Shown: positions 24,480-35,400 of the stretch, piece after piece
Layout of the letters: each line of letters starts with the position of its first letter
Position numbering within the stretch: the first letter of the stretch is position 1
Assembly: GCF_000708285.2 (NCBI RefSeq)
Contig: NZ_JAUG01000008.1
Coordinates: 1-64,000 of the forward strand
Length of the DNA stretch: 64,000 nt
From: Pedobacter borealis DSM 19626
Lineage (GTDB): Bacteria; Bacteroidota; Bacteroidia; Sphingobacteriales; Sphingobacteriaceae
Direction of reading: 5' to 3'
The notes under the pieces: model-generated
The model's input: only the letters and a program-made list of their open reading frames with translations
What the model was told of the DNA's origin: nothing
Databases searched by the model: none
Made by a program: the position numbers and the translations under genes

Positions 24480-26969
24480 ATGAGATACGTTCTGTTCTGC
24501 CTTGCTTTATTCATTAATCTAAACGTTTATAGCCAAATACAAAGTCCTGATGATTTTTTGGGCTACCAGTTAGGTTCGCACTTTACCCCGCACCATAAAG
24601 TAGCCGATTATTTTAGGCAAACCGCTGCGGCTTCTGATAAAAACATGAAACTGATAGAATACGGTAAAACCAATGAAGGCAGACCCTTAATGGTGGCAGT
24701 TGTTTCTTCACCAGAAAACATAATCAAACTCGAACAGATTAGGAACAACAATTTAGTTTTAGCAACGGGCACCACTAATAGTGTCGATTTAACAAACCAG
24801 CCCGCTATACTTTGGTTAAGTTATAATGTGCACGGTAATGAGGCAAACTCAACTGAAACCTCTATGAAGATGCTTTATACCTTAGTTTCGGGTAATAATA
24901 AACCTGCAACAGAATGGTTAAAAAATACAGTTGTGGTGATTGATCCTTGTTTAAACCCCGATGGAAGAGACCGTTATGTGAATTATTTTAATAGTGTAGT
25001 GGGGAAAACCCCCAATTCCGATCCATTATCAAGAGAACACATAGAGCCATGGCCAGGTGGTAGGCCAAATCATTATTATTTCGATTTAAACCGCGATTGG
25101 GCCTGGCAAACTCAGGTTGAAAGTCAGCAAAGATTAGCGCTATATAACCAATGGATGCCACAGGTACATGTCGATTTTCACGAGCAAAGTTATAATGAAC
25201 CTTACTATTTTGCACCAGCTGCAGAGCCTGTTCACCAGGATATTACGCCCTGGCAAAAAAGTTTCCAGATTGTAGTGGGTAAAAACAATGCCAGGTATTT
25301 TGATGCAGGAGGCTGGCAATACTTCACCAAGGAACGGTTTGATTTGCTATATCCATCTTATGGCGATACTTATCCTTTATACAATGGATCAATAGGCATG
25401 ACCTATGAGCAAGGTGGAATTAGGGCCGGATTATCGGTGGTTACCAATGATGGCGATACCTTAACCTTAAAAGACCGCATTGCACATCACTTTACAACAG
25501 GAATGTCGACCCTTGAAGTAACTTCCTTAAATCGTCAGAAGTTATTAGAGGAGTATAAAAAATATTTCCAGCAGGGATTAGCCAATAGTCCGGGTGTTTA
25601 TAAAAGTTATATCATAAAAGCGACTAATTTGTCACGCTTAAAAAAACTGGCTGAACTGCTAACCAAAAATAAAATCGAATTTGCTTTTGGTGGTGATAAA
25701 ACGGGAAGAGGTTATGACTATGATACGCAAAAGGAAGAAAGTTTCAGCATCGCCCGTAACGATTTAATTGTTAATATTCAGCAGCCAAGGGCAGTTTTGG
25801 CGAACGTTTTATTAGAGCCCCAAACTCTTGTAACCGACTCTAATACTTATGATATTACTGCATGGGCCCTACCTTATGTATACGGATTAAAAGGTTATGC
25901 CAGTAAAGAAAGTATTAAAGGGAAATATTCAGCAATTGAAGAGGCAAAGATAATCAGTAATGAACTTGAGAAGCCCCTGGCCTGGTTATTTAGCTGGGGA
26001 ACAGGCGAAGATGTTCAGGTTTTAACGGCACTGCAAAATGAAAATATAAAAGTTAGACAGGCCGATCAGCCATTTGCGGTAAACGGTAAAGACTATCCTG
26101 CCGGAACCCTAATTGTGTTGAGGGCAGAAAACGAAAAGCTGATCAAAGGAACGAAAGATAAGGTTGCATCGATCGCCAAAATCTTAAACAGACCAATTCA
26201 GGCCATTAGCAGTGGTTTTGTAGAAAAGGGAAAGGATTTTGGCTCTAACGTTTATCCATTGTTAAAACAGCCTAAAATTGCCATTGTATCTGGTATGGAG
26301 GTTTCTTCTCTCGCTTTCGGCGAAGCCTGGTTTTTTCTTGAGCATGATCTAAATCTTTCACCAAGCATTATTAATGCCAAGGATCTGAATAACCTGGATA
26401 TTAATAAGGTAAACACCTTGATTTTGCCCGATGGAAGTTATAGTGCTTTTATAGGGGATGGTTTAACCGCATGGCTAAATAAAGGAGGAAGATTGATTTT
26501 GATGGAAGATGCCATCGAAAGCGTATTCGAGAAAAAGGGATTTGATGTTAAAAAGAAGGAAGCCGTTGTAAAAAAGGACGAAAAGCCAGAAGCAAACAAG
26601 CTTCTTTTCAAAGATAAGAACAGAGATGATTTCGAAACGACCATACCTGGTGCAATTTATCGCATCAATCTTGACGCTAGTCACCCCTTTTCTTATGGCT
26701 TGGGTAAAACTTATTACAGTTTAAAAACAGACCGTAAGATTTATGAGCCCTTGGTTAAAGGTTGGAATGTGGGTTTAATTAACGAAAAAAGTTTAATGGC
26801 AGGTGTAGTTGGTAAAAAAGCAAGGGAAGAGCTTAAAACCGGGCTCCTTATCGGCGTACAAGATTTCGGCCGAGGCCAGGTCGTTTATTTGGCTAACGAC
26901 CCGCTGTTTAGAAACTTCTGGGAGGGTGGGAAAACCTTATTTGGAAATATAATTTTTTGTGGGTATTAA
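24480..26969 (+). CDS. Secreted M14-family zinc carboxypeptidase
   Basis: From ATG 24480 the protein has 829 residues, with a signal peptide (MRYVLFCLALFINLNVYSQ). The M14 catalytic domain spans about 30-330. HGNE at 118-121 gives the first two zinc ligands, DFHEQ at 232-236 the third (His 234), NRDW lies near 204, and MTYEQGG gives the catalytic Glu 310. The C-terminal roughly 500 residues include a Rossmann-like part (IAIVSGMEVSSLAFGEAWFFLE, IDKVNTLILPDGSY), as in other long Bacteroidota M14 peptidases. It removes C-terminal residues from peptides outside the cytoplasm. It lies between SusCD pairs 1 and 2 and is the only degradative enzyme in the array. I prefer this ATG over 24450, which would put ten residues before the signal peptide. 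Confidence 0.9.
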   Translation: MRYVLFCLALFINLNVYSQIQSPDDFLGYQLGSHFTPHHKVADYFRQTAAASDKNMKLIEYGKTNEGRPLMVAVVSSPENIIKLEQIRNNNLVLATGTTNSVDLTNQPAILWLSYNVHGNEANSTETSMKMLYTLVSGNNKPATEWLKNTVVVIDPCLNPDGRDRYVNYFNSVVGKTPNSDPLSREHIEPWPGGRPNHYYFDLNRDWAWQTQVESQQRLALYNQWMPQVHVDFHEQSYNEPYYFAPAAEPVHQDITPWQKSFQIVVGKNNARYFDAGGWQYFTKERFDLLYPSYGDTYPLYNGSIGMTYEQGGIRAGLSVVTNDGDTLTLKDRIAHHFTTGMSTLEVTSLNRQKLLEEYKKYFQQGLANSPGVYKSYIIKATNLSRLKKLAELLTKNKIEFAFGGDKTGRGYDYDTQKEESFSIARNDLIVNIQQPRAVLANVLLEPQTLVTDSNTYDITAWALPYVYGLKGYASKESIKGKYSAIEEAKIISNELEKPLAWLFSWGTGEDVQVLTALQNENIKVRQADQPFAVNGKDYPAGTLIVLRAENEKLIKGTKDKVASIAKILNRPIQAISSGFVEKGKDFGSNVYPLLKQPKIAIVSGMEVSSLAFGEAWFFLEHDLNLSPSIINAKDLNNLDINKVNTLILPDGSYSAFIGDGLTAWLNKGGRLILMEDAIESVFEKKGFDVKKKEAVVKKDEKPEANKLLFKDKNRDDFETTIPGAIYRINLDASHPFSYGLGKTYYSLKTDRKIYEPLVKGWNVGLINEKSLMAGVVGKKAREELKTGLLIGVQDFGRGQVVYLANDPLFRNFWEGGKTLFGNIIFCGY

Positions 26970-27098
26970 CAACCGTACTTGAAAACAGGCGCTGATTACT
27001 AGATTTTTAGTTAAAAGTTTAATTAGCATAAAAAAGTTACGCCTGTGAAATGGGCCTCAGGGGGCATTTAAGATGCCATTAGTTAAAAATAGTTAAAA

Positions 27099-27107
27099 TA
27101 AATTTGC
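27099..27107 (+). promoter_or_regulatory. Candidate -7 box for SusCD pair 2
   Basis: TAAATTTGC matches TAnnTTTGC, 72 bases upstream of the ATG at 27171. It is preceded by two close AGTTAAAA copies (27081-27098) instead of a clear TTG. The leader downstream contains TTAACTAAC twice, the second copy just before the ATG. Confidence 0.45.
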
Positions 27108-27170
27108 TTCAGGAGTTAACTAACTCTAATTTAGCATAAATTTTAATACATTAACTAACCTATTTCTACT

Positions 27171-30100
27171 ATGAAAAAACTTCTACAGAGTTTGTTCATC
27201 CTCATGTTTTTTACGGTAAACGTAATGGCACAGGATCGAACAATCACAGGAACAGTTATGTCTTCAGAAGACAAGCTACCAATTCCTGGCGTAAGCGTAA
27301 AAATTCAGGGTGCCACTGGTGGTACTTCAACTGATGCTAATGGAAAGTACTCCATTAAAATCTCATCGGATGCTAAAACAATCGTATTTTCATCAATTGG
27401 CTTTGTATCTCAATCCAAATCCATCGGAGGATCAAATGTAATTGATGCTGTTTTAACAAGCGATTCTAAAACTTTGGGCGAGGTTGTGGTAACCGCCTTG
27501 GGCATCCAGCGCAAGAGAAATGAAGTTGCCTACGCAGCGCAGTCTCTTGATGGTACAGCCGTGAGCGAAAACAGATCGCCCAACATCGGAAGCAGTTTAT
27601 CCGGAAAGGTGTCAGGTTTGGAGATCCGTCAAAATAATACTATGGGTGGCTCCACAAACATTGTTGTACGCGGGGTGAAATCCATCACGGGTAATAACCA
27701 GGCACTTTTTGTAGTTGATGGTGTTCCTGTTGCAAATACAAGTATGAACACTACTGGGCAGACCAGTGGCGTTGGTGGTTACGATTATGGTAACCCGGCT
27801 TCAGATATTAATCCGGATGATGTTGAAAATATTACGGTATTAAAAGGGGCGGCAGCTTCAGCACTGTATGGTTCCAGGGGTAGCAATGGTGTAATTTTGA
27901 TCACCACTAAAAAGGGAAAATCTGGCTTAAATATCACCGTTAATGCAGGTATTAATTATTCGATAATTGATAAGTCGACTTTTCCGAAGTATCAAAAGCT
28001 ATATGGAGGTGGATACGGACCGTATTATGGACCAAATGAAGATTCTTACCTCAATTCGGCTGATATTGACGGAGATGGAAAAGCTGATTTAGTGGTGCCG
28101 CTAACCGAGGATGCCTCATACGGAGGGGCCTTTAATCCAAACTTAATGGTTTATCAATGGGATGCTTTTGATCCATCCTCACCAAATTACAAGAAAGCAA
28201 GACCTTGGGTTGCTGCAGCGAACGATCCGACAACCTTTTTCGAAAAACCTGTTTCCAATAACCAGAGCATCATGTTAACAAATAGTTATGATAAAGGGAC
28301 ATACAAAGTTGGTTTTAATAGAGATGATCAGAACGGGATACTTCCAAACTCGAGCATTCAAAAAAATGTATTTAATTTCGGGGCAACTTATAATATCACC
28401 AGTAAATTAACCGCAGGTGCAGAGGTAAACTACTTCAATGTAGAAGGTAAAGGAAGATATGGAACCGGATATAACGGAAATGGTGTATATAATCCTGCTA
28501 CTAACTTTAGGCAATGGTGGCAAACCAATGTGGATATTAAAGAACTCGAACAGGCTTATTTAAGAACAGGAAAAAATGTAACCTGGAACTGGTCAGACTT
28601 AACTGGAACAAAGCCGATTTATTGGGATAATCCATATTTTTCGCGATATGAAAACTTTGAAACAGATACACGTAACCGTTATCTGGGGAACGTTAATTTA
28701 AACTATAAGGTAACTGACTGGTTAAATTTAATGGGCCGTTACTCAATGGATACCTATAATCAGGTACAAGAAGAAAGACAGGCTATTGGGAGTTTAGACG
28801 TGCCTTTTTATTCTAAATACCTGGAAGACTATAACGAAAGCAACGTTGATTTTCTGGCGAATTTTGATAAGAATATATCTACTGATCTGAATTTCAAGGG
28901 GCTTCTGGGGCTAAATATCAGAAAACAAAGAACACAATCCATGTTTTCGATCACCAATGGAGGGCTAGGTATTCCTGGAATATATTCATTAAGCAATTCA
29001 TCTAATCCAATTGAAGCGCCAGTTGAACGGGATCTTAACCGGGAAGTTCATGGCTTATTTGCAGGTGCATCATTTACCTATAAAAACATGCTAACTTTAG
29101 ATGGAACAATTAGAAGAGATGTTTCCTCTACCCTTCCTAAAGGAAATAACGTTTACTACTATCCCTCGGTTTCATTGGGCTATGTCTTTTCAGAAATGCT
29201 TAAGGAATACAAATGGCTTTCTTATGGTAAGTTAAGAGCAAATTATGCCGAAGTGGGGTCTGATGCCCCAGTTTATAGTTTACAGGATACCTATTCGTTA
29301 ATTACGCCAATTGATGGGCGTGCTCAAACGGCGGTTCCAGTCATAAAGAATAATCCTAACTTAAAACCAGAAAAAACAAAAAGTAAAGAGATTGGCCTTG
29401 AAGCCTCATTCCTGAATAACAGAGTCGGTATTGATTTTACTTATTATAATGCCAAAACGGTAAATCAGATTATTCCAGTAAGTTTATCTACATCAACAGG
29501 GTACAATTCTCAGTATCTAAATTCAGGAAGTGTTGTAAATCAGGGTATAGAACTGTCCTTAAATGGTTCGCCTTTTAAAACGAGTGATTTCGAATGGAAA
29601 GTCAATGTAAACTGGACCAAGAATAACAATAAAGTAACCGAGCTATTTAAGGATGCAACCGGTAATGAGGCTCAGAATCTGTTAATTCAAAGTTTTCAAG
29701 GGGGAGTGAGTGTAAATGCTACCCTTGGCCAGCCGTATGGAACAATACGAGGGAAAAATTTTGTGTATTTAAATGGAGAGAAGGTTGTTTCGAGCAACGG
29801 ACGATATGCACAGTCTGAAACCTCAAATGAAGTTATCGGTAATATGAATCCTAAATGGACCGGAGGTATTAATAATAGCTTCAGGTACAAAGATTTCAAT
29901 TTGAGTTTCCTGATTGATATTAGGCACGGGGGAAGTGTATTCTCTCTTGATCAATACTATGGACTTGCAACTGGTGGATATGTTGAGACAGCCGGGCTAA
30001 ACGATCTGGGAAATCCTTCGCGGAATGCACTTAATCAGGGAGGTGGCTTTATCAATCCCGGAGTTAAGGCAGATGGAACCCCGAATACTACCAGGGTAAC

Positions 30101-30407
30101 AAATGCTGAGTTTGGATCTTATGGCTACAGGCGTCTGCCTGCTGCAGCGTTTGTATACGATGCCAGCTTTGTGAAATTAAGAGAAGTAGTTTTAGGATAT
30201 TCATTACCTAAAACATTTGTAAGTAAACTCGGTCCTGTTAAAGGGGTCGATCTTTCTTTAATTGGAAGAAACTTATGGATTATCCACAAGAATCTGCCTA
30301 ATGCCGATCCAGAAGATGGATTAAGCTTTGGTAACGTTCAGGGATACCAGGTAGGATCTTATCCGAGTGTTAGAAGTTTTGCCTTCAATTTAAAAGTTAG
30401 ATTTTAA
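27171..30407 (+). CDS. SusC/RagA family TonB-dependent transporter (pair 2)
   Basis: The 1078-residue protein has signal peptide 1-20 and a CarboxypepD_reg-like domain at about 23-98 (TITGTVMSSEDKLPIPGVSV). EVVVTALGIQRKRN at 104-117 starts the plug, which runs to about 250 with FVVDGVPV and VLKGAAASALYGSRGSNGV. The barrel ends in LKVRF. Residues 298-306 are DIDGDGKAD, a calcium-loop-like sequence in an extracellular position just after the plug. It has no STN domain. The SusD partner begins 12 bp downstream. It is 63 residues longer than the pair 1 SusC. Confidence 0.93.
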   Translation: MKKLLQSLFILMFFTVNVMAQDRTITGTVMSSEDKLPIPGVSVKIQGATGGTSTDANGKYSIKISSDAKTIVFSSIGFVSQSKSIGGSNVIDAVLTSDSKTLGEVVVTALGIQRKRNEVAYAAQSLDGTAVSENRSPNIGSSLSGKVSGLEIRQNNTMGGSTNIVVRGVKSITGNNQALFVVDGVPVANTSMNTTGQTSGVGGYDYGNPASDINPDDVENITVLKGAAASALYGSRGSNGVILITTKKGKSGLNITVNAGINYSIIDKSTFPKYQKLYGGGYGPYYGPNEDSYLNSADIDGDGKADLVVPLTEDASYGGAFNPNLMVYQWDAFDPSSPNYKKARPWVAAANDPTTFFEKPVSNNQSIMLTNSYDKGTYKVGFNRDDQNGILPNSSIQKNVFNFGATYNITSKLTAGAEVNYFNVEGKGRYGTGYNGNGVYNPATNFRQWWQTNVDIKELEQAYLRTGKNVTWNWSDLTGTKPIYWDNPYFSRYENFETDTRNRYLGNVNLNYKVTDWLNLMGRYSMDTYNQVQEERQAIGSLDVPFYSKYLEDYNESNVDFLANFDKNISTDLNFKGLLGLNIRKQRTQSMFSITNGGLGIPGIYSLSNSSNPIEAPVERDLNREVHGLFAGASFTYKNMLTLDGTIRRDVSSTLPKGNNVYYYPSVSLGYVFSEMLKEYKWLSYGKLRANYAEVGSDAPVYSLQDTYSLITPIDGRAQTAVPVIKNNPNLKPEKTKSKEIGLEASFLNNRVGIDFTYYNAKTVNQIIPVSLSTSTGYNSQYLNSGSVVNQGIELSLNGSPFKTSDFEWKVNVNWTKNNNKVTELFKDATGNEAQNLLIQSFQGGVSVNATLGQPYGTIRGKNFVYLNGEKVVSSNGRYAQSETSNEVIGNMNPKWTGGINNSFRYKDFNLSFLIDIRHGGSVFSLDQYYGLATGGYVETAGLNDLGNPSRNALNQGGGFINPGVKADGTPNTTRVTNAEFGSYGYRRLPAAAFVYDASFVKLREVVLGYSLPKTFVSKLGPVKGVDLSLIGRNLWIIHKNLPNADPEDGLSFGNVQGYQVGSYPSVRSFAFNLKVRF

Positions 30408-30419
30408 TTACGAATAATT

Positions 30420-31859
30420 ATGAAAAAGATATTATTAGCCCTAATAGCAGTGCTATTTATCGGAGCGTGTAAAAAGGATGTAACTACTGTTAACGTAGAT
30501 CCTAAGCGCCCTTTAAATGTGTCATCTGCCTCTCTGTTTACAAATGCTCAACGTAGGCTTGTAAATACGGTAACCTCATCAAATGTGAATTTAAATATAT
30601 TCAGATTAATAGAGCAACAATGGCAAGAGACAACATATATAGATGAAAGTCAATATGATTTACAAACCAGAACAATTCCCGATAATTTGTGGAATGCTTT
30701 TTACAGAGATGTATTAAAGAATTTTAAAGAGTCAAGAACTATTGCCGCTACCGAAGGGAAATCCGCAGTTGATTTGAAAAATCAGTTGGCCATCACCGAT
30801 ATCATGGAAGTATACAGCTGGTACTACATCTTAACCACATTTGGAGATGTTCCATATTCAGAGGCATTGAATATTGATAATGCGTTTCCTAAATATGATG
30901 ATGGCTTAACAGCTTTTAAAGATTTACTTAAAAGGTTGGATGCAGACATTGCCGCACTTAATCCAGCCTCAGCCTCTTTAGGTTCGGCAGATGCCATTTA
31001 TGATGGTGATCCGCAAAGCTGGAAGAAGCTTGCCAACTCATTAAAACTGAAGGTGGCCTTAACCATAGCCGATGCAGATAATGCCACTGCAAAAACAGCA
31101 GCAGAGGCCGCGGTTGCTTCGGGAGTTTTTGCCTATTCGGTTGGAGGTGCCAATGTAGATAATGCAAAATACCCTTACACTACCATCACCCCAAATACCA
31201 ATCCAATTTGGGTTGATCTGGTTCAAAGCGGTCGTTTAGATTTTGTAGCAAACAATACCATTACTACGCAGATGAATACACTCAATGACCCTAGAAGACC
31301 TTTTTTCTTCACCTTGGATGCTGACGGAGTATATTCAGGAGGTAATCCAGGAGAAAGTAGTCCTTATGCAAACTTTTCTGCACCTGCAGTTCCCATCACC
31401 AAACCAGATTTTCCAGGTTCATTAATTGATGTAGCTGAAGTACAGTTTTTATTGGCGGAAGCTGCCGAAAGAGGATATAGCGTTGGTGGAACAGCAGGGG
31501 TATTTTATTCCAATGCTGTTACAGCGTCAATTTTAGACTGGGGAGGAACTTTAGCTAGCGCAACCATCTATTTGGCACAACCGTCTGTTGCCTATGCTAC
31601 AGCAACAGGTACATGGAGAAAAAAAATTGGTACACAGAAATGGTTAGCCTTATACAATAGAGGTTTAGATGCATGGATTGAAAATAGAAGATTGGATTAC
31701 CCTCAATTACCCGAAGCGGCAGACGCCCAGACCGATTTTCCGGTAAGATTCACCTATCCTGTTAAAGAGCAGAACGTCAATAACGTGAACAGAGCTGCTG
31801 CGGCAACAAAAATTGGCGGAGATAACGTAACCACTAAATTGTTCTGGGATAAATTTTAG
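30420..31859 (+). CDS. SusD-like lipoprotein (SusD-like_2 type, pair 2)
   Basis: The 479-residue lipoprotein has lipobox FIGAC (Cys 17) followed by KKDVTTVNVDPKRP. MEVYSWYYILTTFGDVPYSEAL and LIDVAEVQFLLAEAAERGY are the conserved helices of the SusD-like_2 group, and the end contains KWLALYNRGLDAWIENRRLDYP. It works as the surface lid of the preceding SusC. A strong terminator lies 18 bp after the stop. Confidence 0.9.
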   Translation: MKKILLALIAVLFIGACKKDVTTVNVDPKRPLNVSSASLFTNAQRRLVNTVTSSNVNLNIFRLIEQQWQETTYIDESQYDLQTRTIPDNLWNAFYRDVLKNFKESRTIAATEGKSAVDLKNQLAITDIMEVYSWYYILTTFGDVPYSEALNIDNAFPKYDDGLTAFKDLLKRLDADIAALNPASASLGSADAIYDGDPQSWKKLANSLKLKVALTIADADNATAKTAAEAAVASGVFAYSVGGANVDNAKYPYTTITPNTNPIWVDLVQSGRLDFVANNTITTQMNTLNDPRRPFFFTLDADGVYSGGNPGESSPYANFSAPAVPITKPDFPGSLIDVAEVQFLLAEAAERGYSVGGTAGVFYSNAVTASILDWGGTLASATIYLAQPSVAYATATGTWRKKIGTQKWLALYNRGLDAWIENRRLDYPQLPEAADAQTDFPVRFTYPVKEQNVNNVNRAAAATKIGGDNVTTKLFWDKF

Positions 31860-31876
31860 AAATCCAGATACAAAGT

Positions 31877-31917
31877 AATCCCTGTTGATGACAATGTGTC
31901 GTCAACAGGGATTTTTT
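31877..31917 (+). terminator. Rho-independent terminator after SusCD pair 2
   Basis: AATCCCTGTTGA at 31877-31888 pairs perfectly with TCAACAGGGATT at 31902-31913, with a 13-base loop and a run of T (ATTTTTTA) at the end. It closes the operon 18 bp after the SusD stop. Confidence 0.92.
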
Positions 31918-32376
31918 ATGAAATTAACGCTTTTTAGTAAAGGTGCAACAACAATTTGTTTTAAGTGAAGTATTGCATCTATACTTGACTGAATGAGGTC
32001 AAAAATGCGTCGATTTGCACAAAAGCATTTTCTTTAGGAGCGGCTGAAAGCGCCCCCCCTGGTTCGTCGAAAAAATAAGGCAAATTGTAAGCTCAATATT
32101 ATTTAATCACTTTATTGAAGAATACTAAATAGTCAAGTGTGAATATTTGTTTACATGAATTGATTTCTAATTAACAATATTTTTGGCATAGTTTTTTTTC
32201 GAAAACCAAATCGGTCTGGAGGTTTTCGTACTCTAGTTCTTTAAAACCCAATAAAAGTCAAGAGATAGCATCTTGATCATTCACTTTTTGTCGGGATAAT
32301 TCATAAATTGTCTTTTTTGTAATACGGTTATTTTGTCATAATAAAGTCATTATATGTTAGCGGCTTGTTAAATTAT
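31918..32376. other. Intergenic region upstream of SusCD pair 3
   Basis: About 460 bp without a plausible gene. It is AT-rich and contains one run of seven C at 32053-32059 within an otherwise C-poor stretch. No tRNA, terminator or palindromic element was recognised. The proximal part just downstream carries the promoter candidate at 32377-32408. The length would leave room for regulatory sites or a small RNA, but I see no direct sign of one. Confidence 0.4.
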
Positions 32377-32408
32377 GTTAAAATGTTGCTGATCTCTGCT
32401 ATATTTAG
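32377..32408 (+). promoter_or_regulatory. Candidate promoter of SusCD pair 3
   Basis: GTTAAAA at 32377-32383 and TATATTTAG at 32400-32408 are separated by exactly the same distance (23 bases start to start) as the matching pair upstream of the susC at 39399. The second box is a near match to TAnnTTTG. It is 46 bases from the ATG. Confidence 0.45.
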
Positions 32409-32445
32409 TGAGTAAAAAAATCATTAACTAACCTATTTTCAAATT

Positions 32446-35400
32446 ATGAAAAAACTTCTACAAAGTTTGTTCATTCTTGTGCTATGCGCCTCCTCGGCGT
32501 TTGCCCAAGAAAGAACAGTATCTGGTACAGTAACATCTCAGGAAGATGGACTTCCTGTACCTGGTGCATCGGTAAGGGTAAAAGAAATCCCTAATTTAGG
32601 TGCTCAAACGGGCGCTAACGGAAAATTTTCACTAAACGTTCCCAAAAATGGTAAAACTTTAGTGGTAACCTTTTTAGGTTATGCAACAAAAGAGTTTGTT
32701 ATCCCTGCAAACAATGTTGTTAACGCTGTTTTAAATTCAGATGTCACCTCTTTAAATGAGGTTGTGGTTACTGCGGGTGGTATCACCATTCAACGTCGTC
32801 AACAGGGTAACCAATCTACTACCGTAAAAGCTGAAGAGCTAACTCAGGGTAAAGCCTTTAACGTAGCAAGTGCCTTAACTGGTAAAGTTGCCGGTTTACA
32901 GGTAAATGCTGTAAGTAGTGGTGTTAATCCTAGCGTACGTTTAGTTTTAAGAGGTAACCGTTCGTTATTGGGTAATAACCAGGCTTTGGTTGTTGTTGAT
33001 AACGTAATCGTGCCTAGTGATATCTTAGGGAACTTAAATCCAGAAGATATTGAGAACATTGAAGTATTAAATGGCGCGGGTGCTGCTGCACTTTATGGAT
33101 CAGACGCTTCTAATGGTGCATTAATTATCCAAACTAAAAAAGGGAAAAGAGGAAGTTCTACAATTAATGTAAGCCATACCACTAACGTAGAGCAAGTAAG
33201 TTTCTTGCCTCAGTTACAAGAGCGTTTTGGCTCTGGTACAGGAAATGATGATATACCAACCTATACCCCGTTTGAAAACCAACAATATGGTCCAGCATTT
33301 GACGGTGTTGTGCGCCCAATAGGTAAACCTTTAGCAGATGGATCTATCCAATCAGTACCTTACTCATTCAATGCTGATGAGAATAAAAATGCTTTCTGGG
33401 AAACAGGTGTTTCAAACCAAACAGATTTTAACGTTTCTTCTGGAGACGATAAAGGTACATACTATTTTTCTGGGCAGTATTTTGATCAAAAAAGTACAGT
33501 TCCTGGTGATAAATATAATAGGTTTACCATGCGTGTTAACGGAGAGCGTAATTTAGGTAACAATGTCACATTCAGTTTTAACGCTAATTATGTTCAAAAC
33601 CGTTATAATCAATCAAGTGCTATTGCTACTGTTTTTGATAACGTTCTTCAGTCGCCGGGTGAAATTCCACTGACAAGATATAGTGATTATAAAAACGATC
33701 CTTTTTCTACTCCAGATGGATACTATAATGAATACTATCAAAATCCTTATTTTGCATTAGGTAACAACCGTAGTATTACGCGTAACGATTATTTAACAGG
33801 TAATGTGCAGTTAAAATGGTATCCAATTAAAGAATTGTCTTTATTGGTTAGAGCAAGTTTATCAAACCGTAGTTTTGCAAATAAATCTACAACAGATAAA
33901 TTTACTTATTCAGACTACAGATTAAAAGAAACACCAAACTTTTCAAACGTTGTGGGGGGAGTAAGTGAATCGTCTGGTTTTAATACCCAAATCAACCCAG
34001 AGTTTATCGCTCAGTATATTAAAAAACTGTCTAAAGATTTCACATTAAATGTGATTGGTGGCGGTACGATTAGACAAAATACTTACAAAACGGTTAATGT
34101 TAATACGAATGGGGGATTAGCCCAAGGTGGTTTCTTTAACATAAACAACGGTTTAGGTAATTCTGGTGCCAGTGAAGCTGATTATAAAGCCAGGCAAATC
34201 GGTTTATATGGTGATGTCCGTTTAGGTTTCAGAGACTATTTATACCTACACGTTACAGGTAGAAATGACTGGAGGTCAATTTTGTCTGCTGAAAACAGAT
34301 CATTCTTCTACCCATCTGCAGATATTTCATTCATTGCATCTGATGCAATTCCTTTATTAAAAAACTCAAACGTTATTGAGTCATTAAAGATTAGAGGTGG
34401 TGTGTCTAAAGTGGGTAATGTTAACTTAGGTAACAACTCTAACTTTGGTGCTTATTCATTATTGCCAACATTTGGTTCGGCTTATGGATATCCTTTTAAT
34501 GGAATTCCGGGATATACTTTAGGCGGTCAAGTTGTTTCTGCAAACATTAAACCAGAGATGACTTTGGCGTATGAAGGTGGTGTTGATTTTGCTTTATTTA
34601 AATCAAGAATAACAGGTAGTTTTACTTATTACAATACTAGTACAACAGATCAAACTGTGCCTATCGATATTGCAAGCTCTACCGGTTTTACTAAATTTTT
34701 AACCAATACTGGTGAGGTATCAAACAAAGGTGTAGAAACTTCAATTCGTGTTGTTCCAGTTAGAAACCCTACAAGTGGATTAGAAGTTTCAGTTGGTGCA
34801 AACTATACTTATAATCAAAATAAAGTTCTATCAATTGGTAACGGATTAAGCCAGATTTCATTATCTGGTTCAGCAACAACTGGTTTAGGAGTATGGGCAA
34901 TTGAGGGTCAATCATTCCCTTCATTAAAAGGATCTGACTATGTTAGAGATTCTCAGGGTAGAATCATTGTTGATCGCATTACTGGATTTCCAAGCAATAC
35001 AACTGGTACAATTATTTTGGGGAATACGGAGCCAAGACACCGCATAGGTTTAGATGTAGCCGCTTCCTATAAAGGATTCCGTTTAACTGGCTTGTTTGAA
35101 TATAGAGGTGGTTTTGTAATGGCACAAAGCTCTGGCAGTTATGATTTCTCTGGTGCTGGTATCAGAACTACTTATTTCAACCGTGAACGTTTTGTGGTGC
35201 CAAACTCATCATATTTGGATCCGGCTACTAATACTTATGTTGAAAATACAAACATTACCACCAGAACAGGTGGTGTAGATTTCTGGACTAACGGACCAAC
35301 CAATACAGCAGTAGGTACAAACTACGTTTACTCTGCAGCGTTTTGGAAATTAAGAGAGCTATCATTAGGATACGATATTCCTAAATCTGTTTTGGGCAAT

